From positions 12,404,898-12,468,897 of the forward strand of contig OY759271.1 in the NCBI GenBank assembly GCA_963662155.1: a DNA stretch of 64,000 nt, given 5' to 3'. The position numbers and the translations under genes are program-made. The notes under the pieces are model-generated. The model was given only the letters and a program-made list of their open reading frames with translations. It searched no databases and was not told the origin of the DNA. This stretch comes from Lamellibrachia columna (lineage: Eukaryota; Annelida; Polychaeta; Sabellida; Siboglinidae). How positions within the stretch are numbered: the first letter of the stretch is position 1; every line of letters begins with the position of its first letter. Below, in pieces: positions 1 through 11,297 of this stretch.

Positions 1-470
1 CATAGTCAATGATGTGCAAGTCAAGTCAAGTCTCAAGTCAATGATCTCCAAGTCCAAGTCAAGTCTCGAGTCATCTCTCTGAATTCCATGTCAAGTAGCG
101 TTCACCGATCGAGTCACAAGTTGCACTCAAACACATGATAAACAGGTCCATTTATGACCGATATTATTTATTACCATTATGGTAATAATACGATATACGC
201 ATAGTATATGCTTACACGTAATATCAATAATCTAAGTTAATCATTATCCTTGTGATGAAATGGTGTTAGTAACAAAATGGTAATGATAGTAAACCTTTTT
301 TAATTAACACAAAGTTCTAATGATCATTGTGATCATATATTGTGACTATTTTATAACACCTAAATTTTACTCTGTTTCTTGACATTAAACGTGACTTAGA
401 AAATCTCAATGCGAGCTCGGTGTGGACGCATAATAATGCCGTCATGGCTAAGCACCCTCCAGACTACAAA
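1..470. repeat. Dispersed CAAGTC-rich element, copy 1 (partial)
   Basis: The first 130 bases are short iterations of CAAGTC and CGAGTC, followed by an AT-rich body and a segment near 370-460 containing GTGTGGACGCATAATAATG. The same order of blocks recurs at 60,825-61,455, so this is an interspersed repeat. It is cut by the window start. No coding capacity is visible; it is probably a non-autonomous transposon, class not determined. Confidence 0.7.
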
Positions 471-1378
471 ACGTCGAATGTCCGTCCGTCCGCCCGTACT
501 GATATTATGTATATTACGCTTTTGGTATATTGTAGAATCCGCGACCAACACCACCGCGCGAACTTGAATAATTGAACGAAACACCACTGAGCTCGGAGCG
601 TCGACCGCACGCACACACGCACGCACATACACACACATACACGCGCACAGACACATAAATGTTATATCATTAGCTAACGTAGACGTTTATTCCACCGATG
701 CAATCGATTGTTAGTTTTCGTCAGATACACTACGTTTCGGCGACGGAGATAGGTTACAGTCTTATGAATATGTTTTCAAAGCAAGATATTTCGTGCATGT
801 GCGAAGTGATCAATAGAAGCAAGCTACATTTTGCGAACTTAACTTTCTCGGACGTTACCGAAAACATTGATGCGCCAACTGAAACAACGTCCATGTCCAT
901 TCAAGGTTTTTTGTATTGTCAAATGGCATGCGAATAACAGATAAACAGTTCAAATATATATACATATACATTCACATAATATACTAAACATACTCTACAC
1001 GCATGACGAGGTACAGGGTCTACACTAATTAACATGCTTAAAAACAAAAAGGCATGTTGTGTTGCTAATGCATAAAGCAGTCCAACATAAATAAATGTAC
1101 CTACTATAATGTGAGTGTCATGTCTTGATTAATTTAATTTTTAATGTTATGATAAATCCCATTGCTGTGGTATATTATGTCTCAAAGGAACTGTGGTTTT
1201 TCTGGAGAAGTGAAATTAAAAAAGCATAATATCAATGGAAATGGTAAATGTGTGTATGTTATTTTTCGTCAATAAATAATTTTATGATAAATTCGGTAAT
1301 ACTATTTGCAAACAGTGCAGTGTATTGTAAAGATGGTTCGGTTTAATAGAGTATTTTTTAAAAGATAAAATAAAAATT
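471..1378. other. No recognisable gene; short AC/ACGC microsatellite
   Basis: A short ACGC/AC microsatellite lies at about 598-655. A 79-codon open frame at 698-937 (plus) has no recognisable domain, signal peptide or neighbour that supports it. The rest is AT-rich sequence in which I see nothing. Confidence 0.5.
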
Positions 1379-1442
1379 CAGATCAATGTCAGATTCGATC
1401 CGACATCTAGCGCTAACAACGCGCGCTACACCACCCGGCCAC
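1379..1442 (-). repeat. tRNA-like SINE head or tRNA pseudogene
   Basis: On the minus strand there is a box-A-like TGGTGTAGCGC and, about 35 bases on, a box-B-like GGATCGAATCT. The latter sits in a perfect tRNA-type T-arm: a 5-bp stem (one G-U pair) closing a 7-base loop ATCGAAT. The acceptor ends do not pair, so it is not a functional tRNA. A tRNA-derived SINE is the likeliest reading. Confidence 0.5.
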
Positions 1443-1513
1443 AAGGTAGACCACGGCGTTTAAGTCTCCTGTATTATATTGTACAACCCCTCCTTTGTAC
1501 ATAAAATTATATT

Positions 1514-1618
1514 TGCGTGCGTGCGTGCGTGCGCGTGCGCGTGCGCGTGCGCGTGCGCGTGCGCGTGCGCGTGCGCGTGCGTGTGCGTTTGCGTGTGCGT
1601 GTGCGTGTGTGTGTGCTC
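1514..1618. repeat. (GTGC)n/(GTGCGC)n/(GT)n compound microsatellite
   Basis: Alternating purine-pyrimidine repeat that passes from GTGC to GCGTGC to GTGT units. It is the reverse-strand form of the ACGC/AC compound repeats found elsewhere in the window and a candidate Z-DNA former. Confidence 0.9.
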
Positions 1619-2559
1619 AGACTATTGTTGAGCTACGTGCGATCGCACCATACATAAATACATGCGTACGTAGTGAGCTAGAGATAGAGACCACCACTGT
1701 GACTCTGTTTCTAAGACTCAGTCCACGACAGTTTTTATCCATTTCAAGGTGTGTGATCTTTTATTTTCCCCTAGCATAGACGCCAGGTAGAAGGGACCAG
1801 GTAGAAGCGACTTTTTACTGTCTCTTCCGAAAAACAGTAGATTTGTTTCGGAAAAGATAGGTTAGCGAATTCTCTGTGTGCATTTTTCTCGCTGATACCC
1901 GATCTTTCGCCATGCGAATACATTAACACACTCCTCTTAAGCGTCACGGTAAACAAAAGATTGTGATTGGTTCTAAAAGGGTCACAGTCAAAAGCAAAGC
2001 TGTGATTGGCTCTAAAAGTGTTACGGTCAAAACGTCGCGTTTATGACACGAATACTCTGCCATATATATTGGCCACAACACATTTCCCAAAGGATAATAA
2101 ATTACAATTTTTGTGACATGTATTGAGAAACAGTAAGACTGAAAACCCGTCATTCAGGGAAAATCGAAGGACATAAAGCTAGAGGTGGACAAATAGTGAC
2201 ATACATCATTAATCTAAACAAATGGTTTGACAGACCGGCCAATGGTATCCAGCTGTTGATAAATGCAAATGGCAGAATTGTGTGGAGGGCCATAATCAGT
2301 ACCTGATATATTTTACAATTTCCGCATTGTTTTAATACAGTACATCACTGTTATTAAGTCTTCCAAAATAATTAACTATATTTAAATTAACTATAACATT
2401 TACAAACAGCATATTTTGGAGAATCCGAATATTAAGCAGCAGCCATGATAGTTAAAACCAAAATCGTCATAACTGTAATAAAGGTAAAACCAACGAGAAC
2501 GGATAGAAATGTCGGCTGCCCAGTAATACTTAATGTTATACAGGAAGTTATTTGTTTTG
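1619..2559. other. No gene; small tandem duplication near 1,955-2,040
   Basis: A segment containing TGTGATTGG and CTAAAAG is present twice in tandem at about 1,955-2,040. Nothing else is recognisable here. Confidence 0.5.
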
Positions 2560-2668
2560 AACATCCAACTGCATTTATTTACACACTACACACTTGTTTT
2601 AACCTAAGTATTTTTAACATCCACCTGCATTTATTTACACACTGCACACTTGTTTTAACCTAAGTATT
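2560..2668. repeat. Tandem duplication, about 53 bp x2
   Basis: Two nearly identical copies of a segment running from ACATCCAACTGCATTTATTT to TTTTAACCTAAGTA lie head to tail. Confidence 0.8.
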
Positions 2669-2984
2669 GGTCCCCTGCGCGTGACCAGATAGACGACAAT
2701 TCACCCATCGGGTGAAGTACATAGAGACGACTCTCCTCTGGCAGTGAACAAGGGAACACGATTACTTAAATACAATGAAATATTATATCGTAAGTATTAC
2801 GCTTCATTAACTATTGTCTGTTAATAGTGTTCTACAACTATATTCCTTGGCCAAATATAGTTTCACTGGCTTCAGAATCTTGTCAAATTAGTATTTGTTT
2901 ATTTACATATGCAATATGAAGGGTGCCTCGTGCAACTCCAGTTCATGTGTGGGTGTTTAGATGAAAATACGAACAAGGGTGTGA

Positions 2985-5427
2985 ATGCGTATGCGGAGAT
3001 ACAGACCAGTAGGCAGTTTCAGCTATAAGTTGTCAATACGTATGCGGAGATACAGACCAGTAGACTGTTTCAGCTATAAGTTGTCAATGCGTATGCGGAG
3101 ATACAGACCAGTAGACTGTTTCAGCTATAAGTTATGAATGCGTATGCGGAAATACAGACCAGTAGACTGTTTCAGCTATAAGTTATGAATGCGTATGCGG
3201 AAATACAGACCAGTAGACAGTTTCAGCTATAAGTTGTCAATGCGTATGCGGAAATACAGACCAGTAGACTGTTTCAGCTATAAGTTATGAATGCGTATGC
3301 GGAAATACAGACGAGTAGACAGTTTCAGCTATAAGTTGTCAATGCGTATGCGGAGATACAGACCAGTAGACTGTTTCAGCTATAAGTTATGAATGCGTAT
3401 GCGGAAATACAGACCAGTAGACAGTTTCAGCTATAAGTTGTCAATGCGTATGCGGAGATACAGACCAGTAGACAGTTTCAGCTATAAGTTGTCAATGCGT
3501 ATGCGGAAATACAGACCAGTAAACTGTTTCAGCTATAAGTTGTCAATGCGTATGCGGAGATACAGACCAGTAGACAGTTTCAGCTATAAGTTGTCAATGC
3601 GTATGCGGAAATACAGACCAGTAGACTGTTTCAGCTATAAGTTGTCAATGCGTATGCGGAGATACAGACCAGTAGACAGTTTCAGCTATAAGTTGTCAAT
3701 GCGTATGCGGAAATACAGACCAGTAGACTGTTTCAGCTATAAGTTATGAATGCGTATGCGGAAATACACACCAGTAGACAGTTTCAGCTATAAGTTGTCA
3801 ATGCGTATGCGGAAATACAGACCAGTAGACTGTTTCAGCTATAAGTTGTCAATGCGTATGCGGAGATACAGACCAGTAGACAGTTTCAGCTATAAGTTGT
3901 CAATGCGTATGCGGAAATACAGACCAGTAGACTGTTTCAGCTATAAGTTGTCAATGCGTATGCGGAAATACAGACCAGTAGACTGTTTCAGCTATAAGTT
4001 ATGAATGCGTATGCGGAAATACAGACCAGTAGACAGTTTCAGCTATAAGTTGTCAATGCGTATGCGGAGATACAGACCAGTAGACAGTTTCAGCTATAAG
4101 TTGTCAATGCGTATGCGGAAATACAGACCAGTAGACTGTTTCAGCTATAAGTTGTCAATGCGTATGCGGAAATACAGACCAGTAGACTGTTTCAGCTATA
4201 AGTTATGAATGCGTATGCGGAAATACAGACCAGTAGACAGTTTCAGCTATAAGTTGTCAATGCGTATGCGGAGATACAGACCAGTAGACAGTTTCAGCTA
4301 TAAGTTGTCAATGCGTATGCGGAAATACAGACCAGTAGACTGTTTCAGCTATAAGTTGTCAATATGTATGCGGAGATACAGACCAGTAGACTGTTTCAGC
4401 TATAAGTTGTCAATGCGTATGCGGAAATACAGACCAGTAGACAGTTTCAGCTATAAGTTGTCAATGCGTATGCGGAGATACAAACCAGTAGACTGTTTCA
4501 GCTATAAGTTGTCAATGCGTATGCGGAAATACAGACCAGTAGACTGTTTCAGCTATAAGTTGTCAATATGTATGCGGAGATACAGACCAGTAGACAGTTT
4601 CAGCTATAAGTTATGAATGCGTATGCGGAAATACAGACCAGTAGACTGTTTCAGCTATAAGTTGTCAATACGTATGCGGAGATACAGACCAGTAGACAGT
4701 TTCAGCTATAAGTTATGAATGCGTATGCGGAGATACAGACCAGTAGACTGTTTCAGCTATAAGTTATGAATGCGTATGCGGAAATACAGACCAGTAGACA
4801 GTTTCAGCTATAAGTTATGAATGCGTATGCGGAAATACAGACCAGTAGACTGTTTCAGCTATAAGTTATGAATGCGTATGCGGAAATACAGACCAGTAGA
4901 CAGTTTCAGCTATAAGTTATGAATGCGTATGCGGAAATACAGACGAGTAGACAGTTTCAGCTATAAGTTGTCAATGCGTATGCGGAAATACAGACCAGTA
5001 GACAGTTTCAGCTATAAGTTGTCAATGCGTATGCGGAGATACAAACCAGTAGACTGTTTCAGCTATAAGTTGTCAATACGTATGCGGAAATACAGACCAG
5101 TAGACTGTTTCAGCTATAAGTTGTCAATGCGTATGCGGAAATACAGACCAGTAGACAGTTTCAGCTATAAGTTGTCAATGCGTATGCGGAGATACAAACC
5201 AGTAGACTGTTTCAGCTATACGTTGTCAATACGTATGCGGAAATACAGACCAGTAGACAGTTTCAGCTATAAGTTATGAATGCGTATGCGGAAATACAGA
5301 CCAGTAGACTGTTTCAGCTATAAGTTATGAATGCGTATGCGGAAATACAGACCAATAGACAGTTTCAGCTATAAGTTGTCAATACGTATGCGTAGATACA
5401 GACCAGTAGACAGTTTCAGCTATAATT
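2985..5427. repeat. 51-bp satellite array, about 48 units
   Basis: The unit starts ATGCGTATGCGGAAATACAG and ends CAGCTATAAGTTGTCA; its length is 51 bp. Because 51 is a multiple of three, each unit reads as 17 codons in one frame. Units vary at a few fixed sites: GGAAAT/GGAGAT, GACAGT/GACTGT, and a junction that is either TTGTCA or TTATGA. The TTATGA type puts a TGA stop directly before the next ATG, so the array breaks into a series of short open frames. Blocks of 153 bp and 204 bp recur as higher-order repeats. I see no splice signals, promoter or partner exon and treat it as non-coding satellite DNA. Confidence 0.9.
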
Positions 5428-5813
5428 TGTTTGCTTCCAACTTGTCTCAATACTTAGCTTATAAGCCTATGTAACTTGTGTCATACATAGCCGTAATGCA
5501 GTTTCAGCTATAAGTGAGCCCATTAAGTGCTAGCGTGCAGGTAAGTGGGATGTTGGTCTTAAAATTGGTGGGATGTGGGAGATTCGCATCAAAAATAGGT
5601 GGGCTGCGGGATTGGTGGGAGGTTGACTCTAACATCTGGTGGGAGGTGTCCCCCAAAACAGGTGGGACTGAGATTGAGACCCCTGCCACATGCCCCTCCA
5701 GTGTATTTCACGGCCTCAACAATGTTGTAATTATTTTTAGATATCTAGATTACATAGCAAGTAAAACTTAAGCACACCTTCTTTGAAATAACGTTTACAA
5801 ACTGACAAGTAGC
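5428..5813. other. No gene; satellite flank and GGTGGG-rich sequence
   Basis: A stray end of the satellite unit (CAGTTTCAGCTATAAG) sits near 5,500. It is followed by degenerate GGTGGGA repeats at about 5,530-5,670. No gene is visible. Confidence 0.5.
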
Positions 5814-6079
5814 GTATTCACCAATGGAGGCCATTCTGTCAGTATTCACCAATGCAGGCCATTCTGTCAGTATTCACCAATGGAAGCCATTTTGGCAGTA
5901 TTCACCAATGGAGGCCATTCTGGCAGTATTCACCAATGGAGGCCATTATGTCAGTATTCACCAATGGAGGCCACTCTGTCAGTATTCACCAATGGAGGCC
6001 ACTCTGGCAGTATTCACCAATGGAGGCCATTCTGGCAGTATTCACCAATGGAGGCCATTCTGGCAGTATTCACCAATGA
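5814..6079. repeat. 28-bp minisatellite, left block
   Basis: About nine copies of a 28-bp unit containing GGCCATTCTGGCAG and TATTCACCAATGGA. The unit has no stop codon in any plus-strand frame, and because 28 is not divisible by three all three frames run through the same 28-residue cycle. The array resumes at 7,201 beyond a LINE fragment. Confidence 0.9.
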
Positions 6080-7194
6080 TTTAACAAGACAAGATTTAAC
6101 AAGATTTGCCATCCAAGCCAAAGGCCCAGATGGCAAGTGGACAAGGAAGCCATTGGCTTATCGAGAGTCCAACAATGTTCATCTACTTATAACCCGCCCT
6201 CCTGAGATATGTGTCAACCTTGTTTTTAAACATATTCACGCTGCTAGCAGTTACACAATCTGTAGACAATTTGTTCCATTCATTTATTGTCCTCTGTGAG
6301 AACGAGTGCTTCCTGATGTCCAATCTACATTGATCCTTTACTAATTTTACCATATGTCCTCTACTTCTGCTATCCTTCTTGAGTGAGAAAAACACATTCC
6401 TATCAATATTTTCATACCCATTCAATATCTTAAAAACTTCAATCTGATCTCCTCTTAACCTCCTTGTCTCTATAGTTGTTAAACCACATTCTTTCAGGCG
6501 TTCTTCATAACTAAGGTCTCTCAGTTCTGGAATCATTTTAGTTGCTCTCCTTTGTATGCGTTCAAGCGTATATATATATCCTTCTTACGATATGGTCTCC
6601 AACATTCAAATGCGGTCTTATTCATCAGCATGTTATTCCAATCTAGCTTTGCTAATTATTTCCTCAGATCTTTGTAGTTACCTTTGTGGAAGTTTCTCTT
6701 GTACGTTTTCTTATTTTTACTTTCTGATTTTACATTGATGTCAAAATGTATTTGATTATGGTCACTGTTACCCAATGGTTCAAGTATTTTTACATTGTCC
6801 ACTAATTCTTTTTGTGATGACAAAACTATATCTAATACATTTTCTCCCCTGGTTGGTTCTAGCACGTGCTGAGTAAGAAAGCTATCCTGGATTAAAAATA
6901 TAAATTGTTGGTCCTCACTCCCTGTGCTCTCTAGAGAATTCCATCGTATGTGTCCATGGTTAAAATATCCCATTATAATACATTCCCCTTTACTAACTTC
7001 CTTTATAGCGTGTTTTATTTTTGTGTTGTCCTCTTCGTTTATGTTTGGACTTCGGTAAACTCATCCAATAGTTAATTTTGAATTTCCTGAAACAATTTTG
7101 CACCAACCAGCTTCATCGCAATCTGCTTCCCTTTCTAGTTTTATTTCATAAGCCTGAATAGATTCTTTAACATATAAAGAGTAAACTAATCCAA
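6080..7194 (-). mobile_element. CR1-like LINE, internally deleted
   Basis: Minus-strand reading gives the C-terminal part of an endonuclease domain (about 7,160-6,656: YRSPN near its start, then GYFNH where GDFNH is usual, then GNSDH). It passes directly into the far C-terminal region of a CR1-type reverse transcriptase (about 6,620-6,183: RIQRRATKM, LSYEERL, RRLRGDQIEVFKILNG, INEWNKLS). The whole RT catalytic core (YADD region) is missing. The 3' end at about 6,080-6,110 carries short TTAACAAGAT repeats. Known CR1 elements end in short 3' repeats and are often truncated; an internal deletion joining EN to the RT tail is unusual. A second 3' fragment of the family is at 41,805-42,095. Confidence 0.8.
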
Positions 7195-7200
7195 TAGTTA

Positions 7201-7450
7201 ATGGAGGCCATTATGTCAGTATTCACCAATGGATGCCATTCTGGCAGTATTCACCAATGGAGGCCATTCTGGTAGTATTCACCAATTGAGGTCATTCTGT
7301 CAGTATTCACCAATGGAGGCCATTCTGTCAGTATTCACCAATGGAGGCCATTCTGGCAGTATTCACCAATGGAGGCCATTCTGTCAGTATTCACCAATGG
7401 AGGCCATTCTGGCAGTATTCACCAATGGAGGCCATTTTGGCAGTATTCAC
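7201..7450. repeat. 28-bp minisatellite, right block
   Basis: About nine further copies of the same 28-bp unit as at 5,814-6,079, in the same orientation. The CR1-like fragment therefore lies inside, or between two halves of, one array. Confidence 0.9.
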
Positions 7451-8295
7451 GTATCCGTTTCTCGGCGCGAAGCTTGTGGATAACATGTGACTGTCAAATT
7501 CAACAAACGTCAGTACCTATAAGTTACGGAACTTACGATACGTAGAGGGAAAAACATATAGCTGAAACTGTCTTTTGTCTCTATATCGATGTGTTGGTCG
7601 CTGTGATACGGTCTTATGTGGCAGCCAGGCCTCCATAGCGCCTGTTTGCAAACCTGCCTGACGCCACTGACGCACATTTTGAAAATAAACATACGGTGTA
7701 ACAGTGTGCTTGTATCTTAGTAAGTGTATCGCAGTTGCGCTACTGGTTATGTGAAATGCTTAAAATAGGCAAACTCAGCGTTGTAATTACAGTGCTACAA
7801 ACTCATACAATGTATAGCCATTTACACCAACAAACTGTGCACGAATCAATCTTCGTCCCGCGGGGAGACTGGAAAATCTTGAGACTTAGATGATATCTCA
7901 TGTGGCTTTGTTGGTAAGATACAATATTTATACCCTGCTGGTGCTTAATTGCAGAACCCTGAGCTCGTTTGCTACAGGAACACACAAAGTGTGATTGTTG
8001 GTAAAGGTCATTTAATAATTGTACCAACAGAAAATAATATGAATCAACGAAAAGGTAGCTTGGCAGCTAGCACAAACATGCTCATCAAGAAAAATAAAAT
8101 ACAATACATGTATATTAAATGAGATATCGCTTAGTTGCCAATACAAAGTTGCTCATTGAGAAACAATTATTAAATGACAAAAGTAGAAGTAGCAAAGGTG
8201 GGGCGGTCCTTTGTCCCACCAGGCCTCCAGTAATAGAGGCCCACCCCCACCCCAGGGCAATATATTCGTGAAAATGTTCATCGGGTTTGTAGATT
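7451..8295. other. No recognisable gene
   Basis: Mixed unique-looking sequence with short open frames on both strands and no domain I recognise. I looked here for a first exon of the peptide gene at 8,493 (an ATGCAAG-type start followed by GTAAGT) and did not find one. Confidence 0.4.
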
Positions 8296-8345
8296 TACTT
8301 ACTCAACGTTTCGGCTGCCGTCGGTAGCTTTAATCAGGGAACGAA
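8296..8345 (-). mobile_element. Penelope-like element end with hammerhead-like core
   Basis: The minus strand reads CTGATTA, a short stem-loop (GCT...AGC) and then CGAAACGTTGAG. This resembles the hammerhead ribozyme core CTGATGA-stem II-GAAA that is known from the terminal repeats of Penelope-like elements. The first box has one change from the consensus, so self-cleavage is doubtful. No Penelope reverse transcriptase is visible nearby. Confidence 0.35.
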
Positions 8346-8492
8346 TTCTGGGACGACTAGTTCTTCTTCTGCTCGCCAGTTGGCATGGCAACCAAGCCGT
8401 CCCATACGTGGCTGAATCTGTATCCCAGTTCTTCTCGATTCATGATAGCCATGCCAACTGCCGTTGCTTCACAGGGTTATTGTTTTTTCCAG

Positions 8493-8717
8493 ATTTTGGC
8501 GATCTTCTCTGTACTGGTACACATATGTCGACGTGGATCTGCTGGTGATATTGGCCAACTACGCAAGCGGTGTTTATATTTATGCGATAAAAACTTTTTT
8601 AGATGCCTGCGTAAGTGCCCTGTTGTGAGAATACAAACTGATTACAACAAGCGGCAGTGCGAGAAACAACTAAAGAAATGTCAAGAGAAATGCGCCAATA
8701 TTAAAGAGAAGAAGTAG
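8493..8717 (+). CDS. Cysteine-rich secreted peptide, family copy A (main exon)
   Basis: The exon follows a good acceptor (TGTTTTTTCCAG) in phase 0 and ends in TAG, giving 74 residues. It begins with a hydrophobic stretch (ILAIFSVLV, the end of a presumed signal peptide), then a basic mature region. That region has seven cysteines spaced C-x3-C-x6-C-x3-C-x13-C-x6-C-x3-C, exactly as in copies B and C. Many Lys and Arg residues surround the cysteines, and the tail is lysine-rich rather than the FG-TEEK ending of B and C. No upstream first exon was found. The frame is also open upstream to an ATG at 8,385, so an unspliced start is possible. Function unknown; it is probably a secreted cationic peptide with two cysteine-bridged helices. 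Confidence 0.6.
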   Translation: MLAIFSVLVHICRRGSAGDIGQLRKRCLYLCDKNFFRCLRKCPVVRIQTDYNKRQCEKQLKKCQEKCANIKEKK

Positions 8718-8814
8718 ACTCCCTTTTCACAACCTGACATATACACCAGATAGAACGGACCAACGACTTCAAGTGTCTCTTCCAAAATACAGCCTCTGTA
8801 GAGTAGAGTGAACG

Positions 8815-8882
8815 AAACTGCCCAAATTTCGAAAGTGGTGGACTGACAGTCCGGTGTTCTGACCACTAGACCACCGCTCCCA
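8815..8882 (-). repeat. tRNA-like SINE head
   Basis: On the minus strand GGGAGCGGTGGTCTAGTGG resembles a tRNA 5' half with box A. It is followed by a possible anticodon arm (CCGGACTGTCAGTCC). The T-arm is degraded. It is probably a tRNA-derived SINE or tRNA pseudogene lying just downstream of peptide copy A. Confidence 0.45.
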
Positions 8883-9301
8883 CATGCTCATTCAATGTCT
8901 CGGCGATTGAAATCGCCATACAGTGGTAACGATGAGTGGCGATTATAACGAACGTCGAAGTGGATTCGCTCCATGGGATAATGATGAATAGGTCAGAAAT
9001 CGTCGTCGGCGGCACCAGCCTGACTTTTGGATCTGCCCAGCAGCGATATCACAGACTTGCATGGCTAAGCGGTCAGAGGAAGATATGCTTCACAATCGTA
9101 GGTTCAGATAACATCAATGGCAACCCATGTAGAAACATTTGTGTTGTTATGACAAGCCGTCTCGGACACTTAGGCTGCATTGATGGGTCTACATACACGC
9201 TGTATCGAAACGAAATTCGTGCATGTTTGTCAGCACGTATATTGTGCATTCTATACTTGACCGATATGCCACGAACAAACAGATTGATCGTAATAAATCG
9301 A
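8883..9301. other. No recognisable gene
   Basis: An open frame runs from 8,936 through this stretch into the adjacent microsatellite on the plus strand. It shows no domain or signal peptide, and nothing else is recognisable. Confidence 0.4.
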
Positions 9302-9329
9302 ATTACACACAACACACACGCACACGCAA

Positions 9330-9372
<43 letters not shown>

Positions 9373-9376
9373 CACT
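9302..9376. repeat. (ACGC)n-(AC)n compound microsatellite
   Basis: ACGC units are followed on the plus strand by AC units. A run of ten G residues lies shortly after it at about 9,400. Confidence 0.9.
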
Positions 9377-9815
9377 CGCGGAACCCAGTTGAATTTTAGG
9401 GGGGGGGGGTGCGTTTTTAGAGAAATTGGAACACTTGGGGGGTCCGGGGAAAATTTGCTATTTTAGACCCATTTTTATTCATTGAAACATAACATATAAA
9501 ATGTGATTATATTAATATAATTTAATTATTTAATCGAGTTCCAAGCGCCGTGTATACAATTAGTTTTCAAACGGGCCGCCCATTCCCGATGTGGGTACAT
9601 AAAATAAATAAATAGTACGTCAGGCCTGCACTGTCGTCGACACTGTATCAAATACCATGTGTCTATACCTATACACTTTACACGTGTTGCTTCATAAAGG
9701 CAAGCCATTGCTCACTGGATATCCAAAAATTAAAGTTAAACCGTTTTAGGTAACTATTTAAATTCTCATTAACGTGAGAAATTGAGAACCCATCAGCCTA
9801 CGGGCCTGCAAGCAC
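9377..9815. other. No recognisable gene
   Basis: AT-rich sequence with no gene or repeat that I can identify. Confidence 0.4.
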
Positions 9816-9818
9816 ATA

Positions 9819-9861
<43 letters not shown>

Positions 9862-9876
9862 GCACACACGCACGCA

Positions 9877-9927
<51 letters not shown>

Positions 9928-9946
9928 ACACACACACATTCTATTT
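9816..9946. repeat. (ACGC)n-(AC)n compound microsatellite
   Basis: Long ACGC run, an ACGCGCAC interruption, more ACGC, then AC units, with the same order and orientation as the neighbouring loci. Confidence 0.9.
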
Positions 9947-10854
9947 CCAATATTTCCTGAAGGCTAACTCGCCCAAAGGCATTGGTCTGGATGACAGGTT
10001 TCGACTGGTGAGAAGCCACCAGGGTCACTTCAGTGCTCTTGACTATTAATAAAACTACTTGTCGTTATATGAAGGATCCGCGAAATACTTTTGTCTTTTG
10101 TCTAGGGCCTACACAGACCACCACGAAAAGTGCAGTTAGTGCTTTATTGTGCGTTCCAACTTAGCCCCGCGGAGCCACTGGAGCCTTCGCACTTCCATTA
10201 ATTAACCCTTTAGACCTCAGCCATTTTTTAAAGACCCAGGTTCATAATCGTGCTTTGAATTTGTGGCACCAGAATAACTACCCGTTAAGATGGCACACAT
10301 ATTTCGGATTTCCATCGTAATAATTGGGCCTTTCACAATTGTTGACATTTCCCTGTTCGTACAAAGCGGTGAACTATGGAACTACTATTGCTTTAAATGG
10401 CGAAACCGTGTTCTCGGCGCGGCGCGGCGCTGTGACACAGTCCGACATCTTGAAAATTCACAATTTCGTAGAAAACAATATGGTGCCATGAAGGCCGAAC
10501 GTCCAGTATGAGAAATGTGGCTAGAAAGTTATTTTTGCCCCAAAACCCTAGTGGCCACCTGTTCTTTACATTAATGGATAGCCTTCATCTTGTAGCATCA
10601 CGGATAAAAAGTTCTCCACGAGATATTCGCCAGTTTTTTCGTGACATGAAAAAGGCAGATGTGCTGAATACGTAGTATGGACCCTAGATTAGGGGTGGGG
10701 AGAGAACACAGTCTATATATTGATATTGAACAGTTATAAATTAAAAAATGACGACTCGTTGGATTTGTCTCCACCATTATCATATCTATATTACGACATC
10801 AATAAACGATCGATCAATCATGAAATGACGCCGCCCTAAGTCATTTCATGAACT
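9947..10854. other. No recognisable gene
   Basis: Short open frames only. A GGCGCGGCGCGGCGC patch occurs near 10,415. I see no domain or splice structure. Confidence 0.4.
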
Positions 10855-11045
10855 CATCATTACAAATGTAAAAATCTTCCTTCACAACCCCATTGCATAA
10901 AATATATTAAATGTAAAATTTAGTTATTAAATACTACTACACTTCATCGTAAAGCCTGATAGTTTGCATAGTTTTTGAGAACGAAATAATTGTCGAAAAC
11001 AGCAGATTGATACTGCACTTACTAATTAAAATGTTGCTGGTTTAT

Positions 11046-11048
<3 letters not shown>
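10855..11048. repeat. Repeat X, copy 1
   Basis: About 190 bases, starting near AAATCTTCCTTCACAACCC and ending AAAATGTTGCTGGTTTATC, are almost identical to 26,106-26,288. Here the copy runs directly into a (CT)n microsatellite; the other copy runs into (AC)n at the same base. Confidence 0.9.
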
Positions 11049-11092
<44 letters not shown>

Positions 11093-11099
11093 TTTCTTT

Positions 11100-11146
<47 letters not shown>

Positions 11147-11148
11147 TT

Positions 11149-11195
<47 letters not shown>

Positions 11196-11201
11196 TTCTT
11201 T

Positions 11202-11294
<93 letters not shown>
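11049..11294. repeat. (CT)n microsatellite
   Basis: About 245 bases of CT repeats with a few TTTC interruptions that recur at regular intervals, suggesting internal duplication. Confidence 0.95.

Positions 11295-11297
<3 letters not shown>

Noticed and set aside
3393..5279. Series of open frames encoding MRMRKYRPVD-type 17-residue repeats
   Set aside because: They are the satellite array read in its in-phase frame. Junction variants insert stops at irregular places, and there are no splice sites or promoter.
2985..7450. CRISPR-like regular spacing of repeats
   Set aside because: Units are directly tandem with no variable spacers, and the genome is eukaryotic.
8936..9466. 176-codon plus-strand frame
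   Set aside because: It runs into the ACGC/AC microsatellite and a poly-G tract, with no domain and no splice or promoter support.
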